Numbered from the stretch's first letter, positions 15,981 to 24,544 are shown. The stretch is 45,096 bases of DNA from Streptomyces rochei (GCA_002155895.1 MUMD01000106.1:1-45096); one strand, 5' to 3'. Numbers and translations are program-made. The notes: a model not told the origin generated them from the sequence alone.

Positions 15981-17573
15981 CTAGGGCCGGCTGTCGATCC
16001 AGCTCAGCTTGTGCCCGTAGAGCACGCGCTGGCAGTAGTCGGTGCCCGCCGGGTCGCCGGCGTCCGGGTTGGCCGTGCAGTCGGACGCCGCTCCCGGGCG
16101 GTGCTCGGAGACGGACCACAGCCGTCCCGTGCCGCGCTCGACGTACAGGTCCTCGGCGCCCCGTGCGGTCTTGACGGCCTGGCCCTGCTGGACCAGCCGG
16201 CCGTCGCTCCACTTGTACCGCCACAGGTGGCCCGGCTCGTCCGTGCCCTTGGACTGGTTCACGTAGAGCGTCCCTGCGTGGGCCGCCGCGCCCTGCGCTC
16301 CGCCGCTGGTCATCGGCAGGTAGTTGGCCCAGCCCTGCGCGGGGACGTCGGCCGAGCGTCCGGCCAGGTCGGCGACCGGGTAGGAGGCGATGCGGCCGGT
16401 GGACGGGTAGCCGCTCTCCGGACGGCAGTACTCACCCATGATCAGCCGGTCCGGGACGGTGCTGCGGTCCAGGGAGATGTAGGAGGCCTTCGGTGCGCCG
16501 GTGGAGACGCAGGCGTAGGAGCCCTTGGGGTTGCTCTGGGTGGCCTTGAACCGCCACGCGGCCACCTGGGGCATGACGTAGCGGTAACCGAAGCTGTACC
16601 AGACGTTGTTGTGCCGGCCGACCTTGGTCTTGTCCTGGACGTCGGCGGTGGTCTTCACGCCGTCGGTGTCGGCGCCCATCGGGTCGTTGGTGCTCGCGTC
16701 GCCGTCCGGGTTGAGGTCCATGATGTACCGCATGTCGAAGACGCGCAGGCCGTTGCGGGTGTCCGCGACGTAGAGGTAGTTGCCGTACCAGACGATCCCG
16801 CCGGCGTGGACGCCGTTCTGGATCGGGTACTCCGAGGCGTGCAGTCCGTCGAAGGAGACGTGGTCGGCCGAGTTCACGTACGTCCAAGCGAGCAGGACGT
16901 GACGGTACTTGACCTCGGGGCTGCCGGTGGCCGGATTGGTCCGGCTCTGGACGAAGGTGACGCGGACGCCCTTCTGGTTGCAGGCGTCGTTGTCCTCCAG
17001 CTCGCCCGCGGTGCAGTCGCCGCCCGGGTCCGGATCGTCCTGGCGGCCCGGGTCCCAGCCGTCGTAGGAGGCGAACAGCTGGATGTTCCCGGCCTCGCCC
17101 CACAGTTCGTTGTCCTTGGCGTCGGAGACGCCCGTGAAGCCCTGCGGGACCCATTCCCGCGATACCGAGTCGTCGTTCTCCAGGCAGTACTTGAGGTCGG
17201 GGTCCGGTGCGGTGCCGAACGGGTCGCGCGGGCACCACGGCTGGGCGTCGCGGTTAGCGCCGGCCAGCAGGTTCTGCACGCCCGACTTGGGCAGCACCGC
17301 GTCGAGGCGGGTGACCCGGCGCGTGGTCTCGGCGTTCATCGCGCCGGGTGACAGGGTGAAGTCGCCGGGCGAGGCGGTGCCGCCGGGGGCGGTCCAGTCG
17401 CGGGCCAGGCTCGGCGTGGGGCTCCCCTCGGTCGCGCGGGGCTCCTGGATCCACGACCGCGGCACGTCGGGCGGGAGGTCGTCGGCGTGGCCGGGGACGG
17501 CCAGACTGGTGAACGCGAGCGCGGCCGCGGCGGCGGTGGTGAGCCAGGCCCGGCGTATTCGTCTTCTCGACAT
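15981..17573 (-). CDS. Secreted protein of unknown function (propeller-like)
   Basis: A 530-aa exported protein with an Arg-rich n-region (MSRRRIRRAW), a hydrophobic core and cleavage near GHA-DD. I do not recognise the family. Repeated strands such as YGNYLYVADTRNGLRVFDM, LWRYKWSDGRL and RGAEDLYVERGTGRLWSVSEH look like LVIVD or propeller blades. Several Cys pairs (WCPRDPF, YCLEND, CTAGELEDNDACNQ, ACVSTG) suggest disulfides, as expected outside the cell. GGAGG lies 9 nt before the ATG at 17573, supporting this start over an in-frame one 20 codons upstream. The leader can fold over that ribosome site. Confidence 0.75.
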   Translation of the reverse strand: MSRRRIRRAWLTTAAAAALAFTSLAVPGHADDLPPDVPRSWIQEPRATEGSPTPSLARDWTAPGGTASPGDFTLSPGAMNAETTRRVTRLDAVLPKSGVQNLLAGANRDAQPWCPRDPFGTAPDPDLKYCLENDDSVSREWVPQGFTGVSDAKDNELWGEAGNIQLFASYDGWDPGRQDDPDPGGDCTAGELEDNDACNQKGVRVTFVQSRTNPATGSPEVKYRHVLLAWTYVNSADHVSFDGLHASEYPIQNGVHAGGIVWYGNYLYVADTRNGLRVFDMRYIMDLNPDGDASTNDPMGADTDGVKTTADVQDKTKVGRHNNVWYSFGYRYVMPQVAAWRFKATQSNPKGSYACVSTGAPKASYISLDRSTVPDRLIMGEYCRPESGYPSTGRIASYPVADLAGRSADVPAQGWANYLPMTSGGAQGAAAHAGTLYVNQSKGTDEPGHLWRYKWSDGRLVQQGQAVKTARGAEDLYVERGTGRLWSVSEHRPGAASDCTANPDAGDPAGTDYCQRVLYGHKLSWIDSRP

Positions 17574-17580
17574 GTGGGGG

Positions 17581-17624
17581 GAGTCCTCCGTTGCTCGTTC
17601 GACAGCTGAGTCGAACGGAGACTC
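17581..17624 (-). promoter_or_regulatory. Competing hairpins in the leader of the secreted-protein gene
   Basis: On the minus strand, 17624-17614 (GAGTCTCCGTT) can pair with 17592-17581, which contains the GGAGG ribosome site. This gives 11 bp with one bulge. An alternative 7-bp stem, CGTTCGA/TCGAACG (17596-17602 with 17611-17617), shares bases with the first. The two folds exclude each other. The same dyad could instead be a repressor site. Confidence 0.4.
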
Positions 17625-17852
17625 CCAAAACACTTGTGCGAAAGCAACGTTGATTACGCGTCAGTGGCGAGGGCGGGTCGGTCGGTTCCCGGCTCGGGTG
17701 CCTGCTCCGCCGCGCCGCGGCCACGCCTCCGCGCAAGTCGCGGGACGGAGCGGGCGACCGGCCCGGCGGCCCGGCCCCGGGCCGCGTTGCGGGCGTCTCG
17801 GGCGCGCCGGAGACTGGTGGGGAGCGGTGCCGGCCGGAGAGGGCCTGGAGCG

Positions 17853-17915
17853 ATGGGCGACTACGCGGATCTTCCTGGTGTCAGGACCTGGTACGAGACG
17901 GACGGGAAGGGCGAT
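17853..17915 (+). pseudogene. N-terminal remnant of an alpha/beta hydrolase gene
   Basis: An ATG with GGAG just upstream begins MGDYADLPGVRTWYETDGKG, which matches the N-terminus of common Streptomyces alpha/beta hydrolases (...GVRTWYETDGxGxPLVLLHGG). The expected LVLLHGG oxyanion strand never appears. After GKGDP the frame continues as non-homologous sequence and runs antisense into the SpoIIE gene end. It looks like the residue of a deletion that removed the rest of the gene. The 279-bp gap 17574-17852 holds no other ORF that I can support. Confidence 0.55.
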
Positions 17916-17954
17916 CCCTTCCCCGGCGGCCGGGCCGGCATCGCCGACGCGGAC

Positions 17955-19616
17955 TCAGGCGGTCGGCCGTACGTCCTTCCCGCTCGTCCCGCGTCCCTCG
18001 GGCGCCGGCAGGTGCGGCGCGGTGATCGCCATGACCGCTATGTCGTCGTGCGGCTGGTCGTCGAGCCACTCGGCGACCCGCAGTTGGACCCGTTCGACGA
18101 TGGCTTCGGCGGGCATGCCGGCGCACTCGCACAGGGCGGCGCGCAGGCGTTCGTCGTCGAACATCACCTCGCCCAGCGGCCCTCCCCTGGCCTCGGTGAC
18201 GCCGTCGGTGAACAGCAGGCAGCTCTCCCCCGGCCGCAGTTCGACCTCGGCGGTGGTCGACGTCACCTCGGGAAGGACGCCGACGATGGTGCCCCTGGTG
18301 CGCGCCTCGTGCACCGTCCCGTCGTTGCGCACGATCAGCGGGGCCGGGTGCCCGGCGCAGGTCAGCCGCAGGTGGGTGGTGTCGCCCCGCCGTCGCACCG
18401 AGGCGAGGACCAGGCTGGCGAAGCGGGTGTGCCGGCTGCCGAGCAGTGCGCCGTTGAGCAGGGTCAGCACCCGCTGGTGGTCGTCGGCCATGGGCAGCAG
18501 CGCGTGCAGCGTGTTGCGTATCTTCCCGGTGAGCACCGCGGCGTCCAGGCCCTTGCCGCAGACGTCGCCCAGGACGGCCAGCGTCTCGTCCTGCGGCCCG
18601 GCCCCCGGGTGCACCTCGTAGAAGTCGCCGCCGACACGGTCCGTGTCCTGCGCGGCGCGGTATCCCCCGGCGAACTCGACGCCGTGCACGTGCCGCAGCT
18701 CCGGAGGCAGCAGCTCGGCCATGAGCGTGGTGGTGATTTCGCTCTGCTCCCGGTACATGCGGGCGGCCGACAGGGCGGCACCGGCGCGGGAGGCGAAGAC
18801 CCGGGCGAACTGCTCCTCGAAGGAGTCGAAGGCGGCGCGGTCCCCCCGGCGCAGCAGGATCAGCGCGCCCGCGGGGAATCCCGGGCCGGGCAGCGGTGTG
18901 ATCGCCACCGACCCCACCGGTCCGGTGAAGCCGTCGGGCAGGGCCCAGCCGGGCAGGAGGGCGGGATCGATCCAGCGGGAGGGCAGCGGCGGGAAGCCCC
19001 GCAGCGCCTCCGCGAGTCCGGGTACCGTCGCGGGATCGATGCGGACGGAGCCGTGGGCCACCGCGTCCCCCGCGGCCAGGGTCAGCCGGTGCCGCTTCCC
19101 CGGGGAGGGCGCCACCAGGACCGCGGCGTCGGCGAGGTGCTCGGCCGCCAGCCGCACGGTGGCCTCCATGCACCGTTCCAGGTTCAGGGAGGCGAGGAGC
19201 TGTGTGGAGGCGTCCGTCAGGAAGGCGTTGCGCTCCCGTTCGCTCCGCAGCGCCGCCCGGGCCCGTGACCGGTCGGTGACGACGGACGGCCACCACACCA
19301 CGGTCCCGTCCGGACCGTGGGTCGCGTGGGCCTCCAGGATGTCCGGCCCGTGCGGGCCGCGCACGGGTCCCGGCGGGCTCCCCTCGCCCCCGGCGACGAC
19401 CGTCCGGTGGGCGCGCGCCAGCCAGTCGGGGACCACGTCGGGCAGCCATGTCCCGCCCGTCGCCCCGGGGAACAGGGCCGTGGCTCTCGCGTTGGCCGCC
19501 ACGACCGTTCCCGCCGGGTCGACGACGAGCACGGGGCAGGGTGCCTGGAGCCAGGCATCGCCCAGGGACGGCGTGCGGCTCCGCACCGGTCTCGGTGAGC
19601 GTTCCGAAGTGGTCAT
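17955..19616 (-). CDS. PAS-GAF-SpoIIE (PP2C) serine phosphatase
   Basis: A 553-aa multidomain phosphatase of the RsbU/SpoIIE type: PAS-like sensor (about 20-110, PVLVVDPAGTVVAANARA), GAF domain (about 130-295) and PP2C catalytic domain (about 315-530). Catalytic signatures are VGGDFYEVH, LGDVCGKGLDAAVL, CAGHPAPLIV, LLFTDGVTEARG and DDIAVMAI, so the metal-binding Asp residues are retained. Such proteins dephosphorylate anti-anti-sigma factors and thus modulate sigma activity. No partner kinase or STAS gene is nearby. The start at 19616 has no ribosome site but lies 2 nt from the stop of an upstream 29-codon ORF, which suggests translational coupling. Confidence 0.88.
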   Translation of the reverse strand: MTTSERSPRPVRSRTPSLGDAWLQAPCPVLVVDPAGTVVAANARATALFPGATGGTWLPDVVPDWLARAHRTVVAGGEGSPPGPVRGPHGPDILEAHATHGPDGTVVWWPSVVTDRSRARAALRSERERNAFLTDASTQLLASLNLERCMEATVRLAAEHLADAAVLVAPSPGKRHRLTLAAGDAVAHGSVRIDPATVPGLAEALRGFPPLPSRWIDPALLPGWALPDGFTGPVGSVAITPLPGPGFPAGALILLRRGDRAAFDSFEEQFARVFASRAGAALSAARMYREQSEITTTLMAELLPPELRHVHGVEFAGGYRAAQDTDRVGGDFYEVHPGAGPQDETLAVLGDVCGKGLDAAVLTGKIRNTLHALLPMADDHQRVLTLLNGALLGSRHTRFASLVLASVRRRGDTTHLRLTCAGHPAPLIVRNDGTVHEARTRGTIVGVLPEVTSTTAEVELRPGESCLLFTDGVTEARGGPLGEVMFDDERLRAALCECAGMPAEAIVERVQLRVAEWLDDQPHDDIAVMAITAPHLPAPEGRGTSGKDVRPTA

Positions 19617-19618
19617 GA

Positions 19619-19708
19619 TCAATCGGCCCGGGCTTCGCCGCTCTCCGGCCCGCCGGGTCCCCGGCAGGCCGCCCCGGCGCTCGGGCGGGGGTGGATCTCG
19701 CGACGCAT
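19619..19708 (-). CDS. 29-aa upstream ORF coupled to the SpoIIE phosphatase gene
   Basis: MRREIHPRPSAGAACRGPGG... ends at a TGA 2 nt before the phosphatase ATG. AGAGGAGGG lies about 6 nt before its ATG, the only good ribosome site in this leader, whereas the phosphatase has none of its own. Ribosomes finishing this ORF would be delivered to the phosphatase start. The peptide is unrecognised, and its role is probably to set translation of the next gene. Confidence 0.5.
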   Translation of the reverse strand: MRREIHPRPSAGAACRGPGGPESGEARAD

Positions 19709-19970
19709 GGGCGTCCCTCCTCTGGTGCAGGGCGGCTGCGGCCCTGGACGGCCGTGCGACCCGGCCGACCGCGGGCGTACCTGTTTCCCAAGCACCAGCC
19801 CCGAGGGTACTTGCCGAGCCCGGCCTCGCAAACCGCCCCCCGGGGCCCCACCGGGTACCCGGCCGTGCAGACCCCCGGTGCGCCGGGTCCACGGCCGGGT
19901 ACCCGGGAGCGGTGGCGCCGCCCGTCCGGGACGGCGTCCCGCACCGCCGTCCACGACGCGAGGAGCACCC

Positions 19971-20969
19971 ATGCGGTACCGCAAGCTCGGCAGTTCCGAC
20001 CTGGAGGTCTCGGAGATCTCGCTCGGGTCCTGGCTCACCTACTCCGGCGGCGTCGAGGCGGAGACGACCCGGGCCTGTACCGAGGCGGCGTTCGACGCGG
20101 GCATCAACTTCTTCGACACCGCGAACGTCTACGGCCGGGGCGCCGCCGAGACGGCGTGGGGCGAGATCCTCTCGTCCCGGCCGCGCGACTCCTACGTCCT
20201 GGCCACCAAGGTCTACTTCCCCATGTCGGACGACCCCGCCGACCAGGGTCTGTCACCGCGCCACATCGCCGAGCAGATCGACGCGTCCCTCACCCGGCTG
20301 CGCACCGACCACGTCGACCTCTACCAGGCGCACCGTTTCGACCCGGAGGTGCCCGTCGAGGACATCGTCGAGGCGTTCCAGAAGGTCGTCGACCAGGGCA
20401 AGGCCCGCTGGATCGGCTTCAGCGAGTGGACTCCGGAGCAGATCCGGGCCGCGATCGACGTCGCGGGCCCCGGTCTGTTCGTCTCGTCCCAGCCGCAGTA
20501 CTCGATGCTCTGGCAGGCGCCCGAGGCCGAGGTCTTCGGTCTGTGTGCCGCCAACGGCGTCTCGCAGGTGGTCTGGTCCCCGCTCGCCCAGGGCGTCCTC
20601 ACCGGCAAGTACCGGCCGGGGCGGCCCGTCCCCGAGGGCAGCCGGTTCGCGAGCGCGGAGATGGCCGTCTCGCGGGACCTCGTCTACAGCGACGCCGCCC
20701 TGGAGGCGGTCCAGCGTCTCGTGCCGATCGCCGAGGCGGCCGGGATGAGCATGCCCACCCTGGCGCTCGCCTGGGTGCTGCGCCGCGGCGAGGTCGCCTC
20801 CGCGATCACCGGCGCCTCCCGTCCCGAGCAGGTGCACGCCAACGCCGCGGCTTCCGGCACGGAGCTGTCCGACGACCTGCTGGCCGCGGTCGACGAGGCC
20901 CTCGGCGACGTCCCCGTCAGCGAGCCCACGCTCGCTCCCGGGGCCCGTACCGGCGTCACGCGTCGGTGA
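19971..20969 (+). CDS. Aldo/keto reductase (Kv-beta/AKR type)
   Basis: A 332-aa NADPH-dependent aldo/keto reductase with a TIM-barrel fold. The start has GAGGAG 5-6 nt upstream. The catalytic tetrad is visible: Asp and Tyr in FFDTANVYGRG, Lys in LATKVYF, His in YQAHRFD. The NADP-binding block is SPLAQGVLTGKYRPG...SAITGASRPEQ. It diverges from the SpoIIE operon and converges on the DUF2891 gene with no gap between the stops. Substrate unknown; broad-range aldehyde reduction is likely. Confidence 0.9.
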   Translation: MRYRKLGSSDLEVSEISLGSWLTYSGGVEAETTRACTEAAFDAGINFFDTANVYGRGAAETAWGEILSSRPRDSYVLATKVYFPMSDDPADQGLSPRHIAEQIDASLTRLRTDHVDLYQAHRFDPEVPVEDIVEAFQKVVDQGKARWIGFSEWTPEQIRAAIDVAGPGLFVSSQPQYSMLWQAPEAEVFGLCAANGVSQVVWSPLAQGVLTGKYRPGRPVPEGSRFASAEMAVSRDLVYSDAALEAVQRLVPIAEAAGMSMPTLALAWVLRRGEVASAITGASRPEQVHANAAASGTELSDDLLAAVDEALGDVPVSEPTLAPGARTGVTRR

Positions 20970-21983
20970 TCACCGCTCGCCCGCGGGGTCGAGGGCGAGC
21001 GCGGCGAACGTCGCCAGCCAGTGGTCGGTGGTGAAGTCGCCGCGTTCCACGGCCGGCAGGCCGGCCGCGAGGTGGGCCTCGGCCGCGGCCGTCAGTCGGG
21101 CCCGGGCCGGGCCGTCGGGCAGCGCGTCCGCGAGGGAGCGCAGCGCGGCCGCCCTGCTCAGGGTCAGGCCCAGCAGATGACCGATCTGGGGGTCCGCGTG
21201 GTCGGAGACGACGGGTACGTCCAGCGGCGCGCAGGGTGCCCCGGTGCGCAGGGCGGGCAGGAAACGGTCGAGCCAGGCCGCGAACCGTTCCGCGGGCAGC
21301 ACCCGGCGCACGGCGTCGGCCTCGCTCAGCGCCGGGGACAGGAAGTCCTGCCCCGAGGGCTCCCAGTGGGCCGGGGCGTCGTGGTCGTCGGCGAACCAGG
21401 CGAGCAGGCGTTCGCGCACGGCGCTGTCGGTCTCGGCCGACAGTTCGCCCGAGTCGAGCGCGAGGCCGAGGGCGAAGGCGCTGTTGGGGTGGTTGCCGTG
21501 GCGTACCGGATAGGTGGCCTTGGCCAGCCAGCCGGCCAGCAGCCCGTCGACGGCGGCGACGGCCGGCTCCAGGGCGGCGGCCCAGCGGGCGCCGTTCTCA
21601 CCCCCCAGGGCCCGGCACTCGGCGGCGAGGACGAGCAGCCACGCCCATCCGTAGGGCCGCTCGAAGGAGGGGTGTGCGCGCAGGTAGGCGGCTTCGACGG
21701 CGAGGTTGCCGGGGGTGAGGTGCCGGTCGAGCACGGCGACGGCCCGGGCGCTCTCGGGCAGCGCGGGCGTACCGCCGTGGCGGCGCAGGAGGCGGACGAG
21801 CAGCCAGTGCATGTGCACCGAGGAGTGCCAGTCGTAGGCGCCGTAGAACGCCGGGTGCAGCGCACGGGGTGCGTGTGCCTCGTCGGCGGAGGTGATCAGG
21901 TGGGCCGGGAAGTTGGGGTACTCGCGGGTGATGTTGGCGAGGGCGAGCCGGGCGAAGCGGTCGGCGTGGGTGCTCAGCGGCAT
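20970..21983 (-). CDS. DUF2891 protein in the pyroglutamate island
   Basis: A 337-aa soluble protein of the DUF2891 family, function unknown. It appears all-helical with repeated His-containing motifs: FYGAYDWHSSVHMHWLLVRL (about 48-67), ERPYGWAWLLVLAAE, YPVRHGNHPNSAFALGLALD, EPSGQDFLSPALSEAD and TTDHWLATFAALAL. This pattern of paired helices with conserved polar motifs suggests an alpha/alpha-toroid enzyme rather than a regulator. Its ATG overlaps the pcp stop by 1 nt (TGATG), so it is translated with pyroglutamyl peptidase. Context therefore suggests a step in the processing of pyroglutamyl compounds. Its stop abuts that of the convergent reductase gene directly. Confidence 0.82.
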   Translation of the reverse strand: MPLSTHADRFARLALANITREYPNFPAHLITSADEAHAPRALHPAFYGAYDWHSSVHMHWLLVRLLRRHGGTPALPESARAVAVLDRHLTPGNLAVEAAYLRAHPSFERPYGWAWLLVLAAECRALGGENGARWAAALEPAVAAVDGLLAGWLAKATYPVRHGNHPNSAFALGLALDSGELSAETDSAVRERLLAWFADDHDAPAHWEPSGQDFLSPALSEADAVRRVLPAERFAAWLDRFLPALRTGAPCAPLDVPVVSDHADPQIGHLLGLTLSRAAALRSLADALPDGPARARLTAAAEAHLAAGLPAVERGDFTTDHWLATFAALALDPAGER

Positions 21984-22633
21984 CAGTGGGTGGCTCCTTC
22001 GGTGACCTTGAGGTCCTGCCCGGCCGGCGTGCGGGCGGCGGTGGCCAGCAGGGCGCGCAGGCCGTGGGCGACGGTGGCGGGCGGCAGGGAGGGCGCGGTG
22101 CCGTCGGTGACCTGTTCCGGCGCCCAGGGAACGTGGACGAAACCGCCCCGCACGTGGGGGAACTCGGTGGCGATGAGGTGGCCGAGGCCGTAGGCGACGT
22201 GGTTGCAGACGAAGGTGCCGGCCGTGTTCGAGACGGCGGCCGGAACACCGGCCTCCCGCATCGCGGCGACGCACGCCTTGACGGGGAGGGTGGAGAAGTG
22301 GGCGGCGGGGCCGCCGGGGACGACGGGTTCGTCGACGGGCTGCCGGCCGGCGTTGTCCGGGATGCGCGCGTCGTCGACGTTGATGCCGACGCGTTCCACG
22401 GTGACGCCGGGGCGTCCGCCCGCCTGGCCCAGGCAGAGCACCACGTCGGGGGCGTGGGTGCGCACCGCCTCGCGCAGGACGTCGAGGGACTCGCCGAAGA
22501 CGCAGGGCAGTTCGACGGCGGTGACGTCGAGCCCGGCGGGCGGTTCGGCGGCGACCAGGGAAGCCGCCTGCCAGGAGGGGTTCACGTGCTCGCCGCCGAA
22601 GGGGGCGAAGCCGGTGATGAGGGCACGGGTCAT
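21983..22633 (-). CDS. pcp: Pyroglutamyl-peptidase I
   Basis: A 216-aa cysteine peptidase (family C15) that removes N-terminal pyroglutamate from peptides. The start MTRALITGFAPFGGEHVNPS is the family signature. The catalytic triad is complete: Glu80 (VTVERVGIN), Cys143 (SNTAGTFVCNHVAYG) and His167 (GGFVHVPW). The length is normal. No signal peptide, so it acts in the cytoplasm on imported or recycled peptides. It lies 56 bp after the DUF979 gene, is coupled to DUF2891, and diverges from pxpABC, which consumes its product 5-oxoproline. Confidence 0.95.
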   Translation of the reverse strand: MTRALITGFAPFGGEHVNPSWQAASLVAAEPPAGLDVTAVELPCVFGESLDVLREAVRTHAPDVVLCLGQAGGRPGVTVERVGINVDDARIPDNAGRQPVDEPVVPGGPAAHFSTLPVKACVAAMREAGVPAAVSNTAGTFVCNHVAYGLGHLIATEFPHVRGGFVHVPWAPEQVTDGTAPSLPPATVAHGLRALLATAARTPAGQDLKVTEGATH

Positions 22634-22689
22634 GGGCGTTCCTTGCGGGAGGGGCGGGCGCCGGTGCGGACGCGGGTCGCGGCGGTGGC

Positions 22690-23664
22690 TCAGAAGGCGA
22701 AGAGCGCCATGATCACGGTGCAGCAGCCGAGCAGCGCGATGCCCGTCGGCAGCTGTGCCTTGATCGGTCCGTACTGGTCCTTCAGCTCCAGCAGCGTGGC
22801 CGGGACGATGTTGAAGTTGGCGGCCATCGGGGTGCAGAGCGTGCCGGCGAAGCCGGCCAGCATGCCGATCGCGAGCACCGCGGGCTCGTTGCCGTGCATC
22901 TGCTGGATGAGGACGGGCCAGCCGATCGCCGCGGTCATCACGGGGAACGCGGCGAAGGCGTTGCCCATGATCACGGTGAAGAGGAACATGCCGACGCAGT
23001 ACGCGATCACCGCGAGGTACTTGGAGTCGTCGGGCAGGACCTCGTTCACGATCTTGCCGACCTGGTCGCCGACGCCCGCGGCGGCGAAGATCGAGCCGAG
23101 CACGGCCAGCAGCTGGGGCAGAAGCAGTGCGGAGCCCATGGCCTCCAGCATGGAGCGCCCGGAGTGGAGCGGGACCGACACCTTCTTCTCGCCGGTGATC
23201 AGCATCCCGACCCCGAGTGCGGTGACGCAGCCGAGGCCGAGCCCGAGGAGGGTGGCCTTGCCCGACTCGAAGAGGCCGGACTCGTCGAGCACGGAGGCGC
23301 AGACGATGGCGACGAGCGGGATGGTCAGCGCGGGGACGAAGATCTTGTTGCCGAGCCGGGCGGCGGAGGCCTCGCGCTGTTCACCGGTGGTGGTGACCGG
23401 GACGCCCTTGCCGAGGAAGTTGAAGCCCGCGAGCACGATCAGGGCCAGGACCGCGACCCCGAGCGGTTCGGCGGGCAGGGTCCAGCCGCCGTTGCCGGCC
23501 GTGGCGTTGGCGACGCCGGTGCCGTAGGGGAAGGTGAGTCCGAGCAGACCCCAGAATCCGGCGGACGTCCACCGCTTGGGATTGCTGCGGTCGGTGGCCA
23601 TCTGCACGGCCATGACGACGAAGACCAGACCTATCAGCCAGTACAGCCATTCGACTTTGATCAC
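22690..23664 (-). CDS. DUF979 membrane protein (putative pyroglutamate/peptide transporter component)
   Basis: A 324-aa polytopic membrane protein, about nine hydrophobic segments, of the DUF979 family. The GTG at 23664 overlaps the DUF969 stop (GTGA), fixing the start. WLYWLIGLVFVVMAVQMATD opens the protein, and the conserved MGNAFAAFPVMTAAIGWP, GTLCTPMAANFNIVPA and DQYGPIKAQ blocks lie towards the C-terminus. DUF969 and DUF979 genes are known to cluster with pxpABC and pcp, and they resemble the two halves of a permease. Transport of 5-oxoproline or pyroglutamyl peptides is inferred from this linkage, not shown. Confidence 0.85.
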   Translation of the reverse strand: MIKVEWLYWLIGLVFVVMAVQMATDRSNPKRWTSAGFWGLLGLTFPYGTGVANATAGNGGWTLPAEPLGVAVLALIVLAGFNFLGKGVPVTTTGEQREASAARLGNKIFVPALTIPLVAIVCASVLDESGLFESGKATLLGLGLGCVTALGVGMLITGEKKVSVPLHSGRSMLEAMGSALLLPQLLAVLGSIFAAAGVGDQVGKIVNEVLPDDSKYLAVIAYCVGMFLFTVIMGNAFAAFPVMTAAIGWPVLIQQMHGNEPAVLAIGMLAGFAGTLCTPMAANFNIVPATLLELKDQYGPIKAQLPTGIALLGCCTVIMALFAF

Positions 23665-24380
23665 TTGTCGGCCCCCTCGGGAAGCGGCAGGTCGTGCTCG
23701 GCGGCGGCGAGCGCCATCTCTCGTTCCAGCTGCCTGTCCATGAGCAGCAGCCGGGCGCCGTGGATGACGAAGGCGCAGACCGCGAGCGGGATCGCCCACA
23801 GGGCCAGCTGGGTCGGCTCGATCTCCTGGTGGTACGTGGAGTTCACGAAACCGGTGATCAGGAGGATGGAGCCGATGGCGATGAAGCAGTCCTCGCCGAA
23901 GAAGACGCCCACGGTGTCGGCCGACGCGGAGTAGGAGCGCACCTTCTCGCGGAGCCGGTCGGGCAGTTTCGCGCCGGTGGAGCGTTCGGCGGCGGCCTCG
24001 GCCATGGGCGCCACCAGGGGCCGCACGGTCTGCGCCGGTCCGCCGATGCTGTTCAGCCCGAAGGCCGCGGTGACCTGCCGGACCAGCAGGTAGACGGTGA
24101 GGAAGCGGCCGGCGCTGAGCTTGCCCAGGCGGCCGATGAGGTTGCGGGCCTGCTCGCGCAGGCCGTAGCGCTCCAGGAGGCCGATCACGGGGAGCACGAT
24201 GGCGTAGACGGTGACCGAGCGGCTGTCGGCGAAGGACCGGCCGAAGGCCGCGAGGACCTCCATCGGGTTCATCTTGCCGAGCAGACCGGTGACGATACCG
24301 GCGACGCCCACCACGAGGACGGGGTTGCGGCGCGTGACGAATCCGAGGATCACCACGACCACACCGAGCAGAACGATCAT
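23661..24380 (-). CDS. DUF969 membrane protein (partner of DUF979)
   Basis: A 239-aa membrane protein of the DUF969 family with about six segments. It carries MIVLLGVVVVILGFVTRRNP at the N-terminus, FGLNSIGGPAQTVRPLVAPM in the centre and FGEDCFIAIGSILLITGFV later. GAAGAAGG lies about 8 nt before the ATG. It overlaps the DUF979 start by 4 nt, so the pair probably forms one complex, the first two genes of the four-gene minus-strand operon. A start 12 codons upstream exists but lacks a ribosome site. Confidence 0.84.
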   Translation of the reverse strand: MIVLLGVVVVILGFVTRRNPVLVVGVAGIVTGLLGKMNPMEVLAAFGRSFADSRSVTVYAIVLPVIGLLERYGLREQARNLIGRLGKLSAGRFLTVYLLVRQVTAAFGLNSIGGPAQTVRPLVAPMAEAAAERSTGAKLPDRLREKVRSYSASADTVGVFFGEDCFIAIGSILLITGFVNSTYHQEIEPTQLALWAIPLAVCAFVIHGARLLLMDRQLEREMALAAAEHDLPLPEGADK

Positions 24381-24435
24381 TCGGTGGCCTTCTTCAGGCA
24401 TGAGGGGGCAGGGCACGGATCCGAGACAAGCGGAA

Positions 24436-24450
24436 CCGATGCTTCATCGG
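24436..24450 (-). promoter_or_regulatory. Small hairpin in the DUF969 5' leader
   Basis: CCGATG-CTT-CATCGG, a perfect 6-bp stem with a 3-nt loop, about 55 nt upstream of the DUF969 start in the roughly 100-nt predicted leader. It may stabilise the message or be regulatory. Confidence 0.35.
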
Positions 24451-24487
24451 TCCGGACCATAGCCCCGGATGCGTGGCAGATGCACGG

Positions 24488-24516
24488 ACACTAGCGATCG
24501 TTCAACGATCTAACAA
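24488..24516 (-). promoter_or_regulatory. Promoter and operator of the DUF969-DUF979-pcp-DUF2891 operon
   Basis: On the minus strand: -35 TTGTTA (24516-24511), 17-bp spacer, -10 TAGTGT (24493-24488). The spacer contains the perfect palindrome GATCGTT-C-AACGATC (24496-24510). A protein bound there would block RNA polymerase directly. The palindrome resembles GntR/FadR-type operators in size and symmetry, but no such gene is in the window. Confidence 0.65.
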
Positions 24517-24544
24517 GAGTCCGATCCTCATCCTCTTCGATCCC

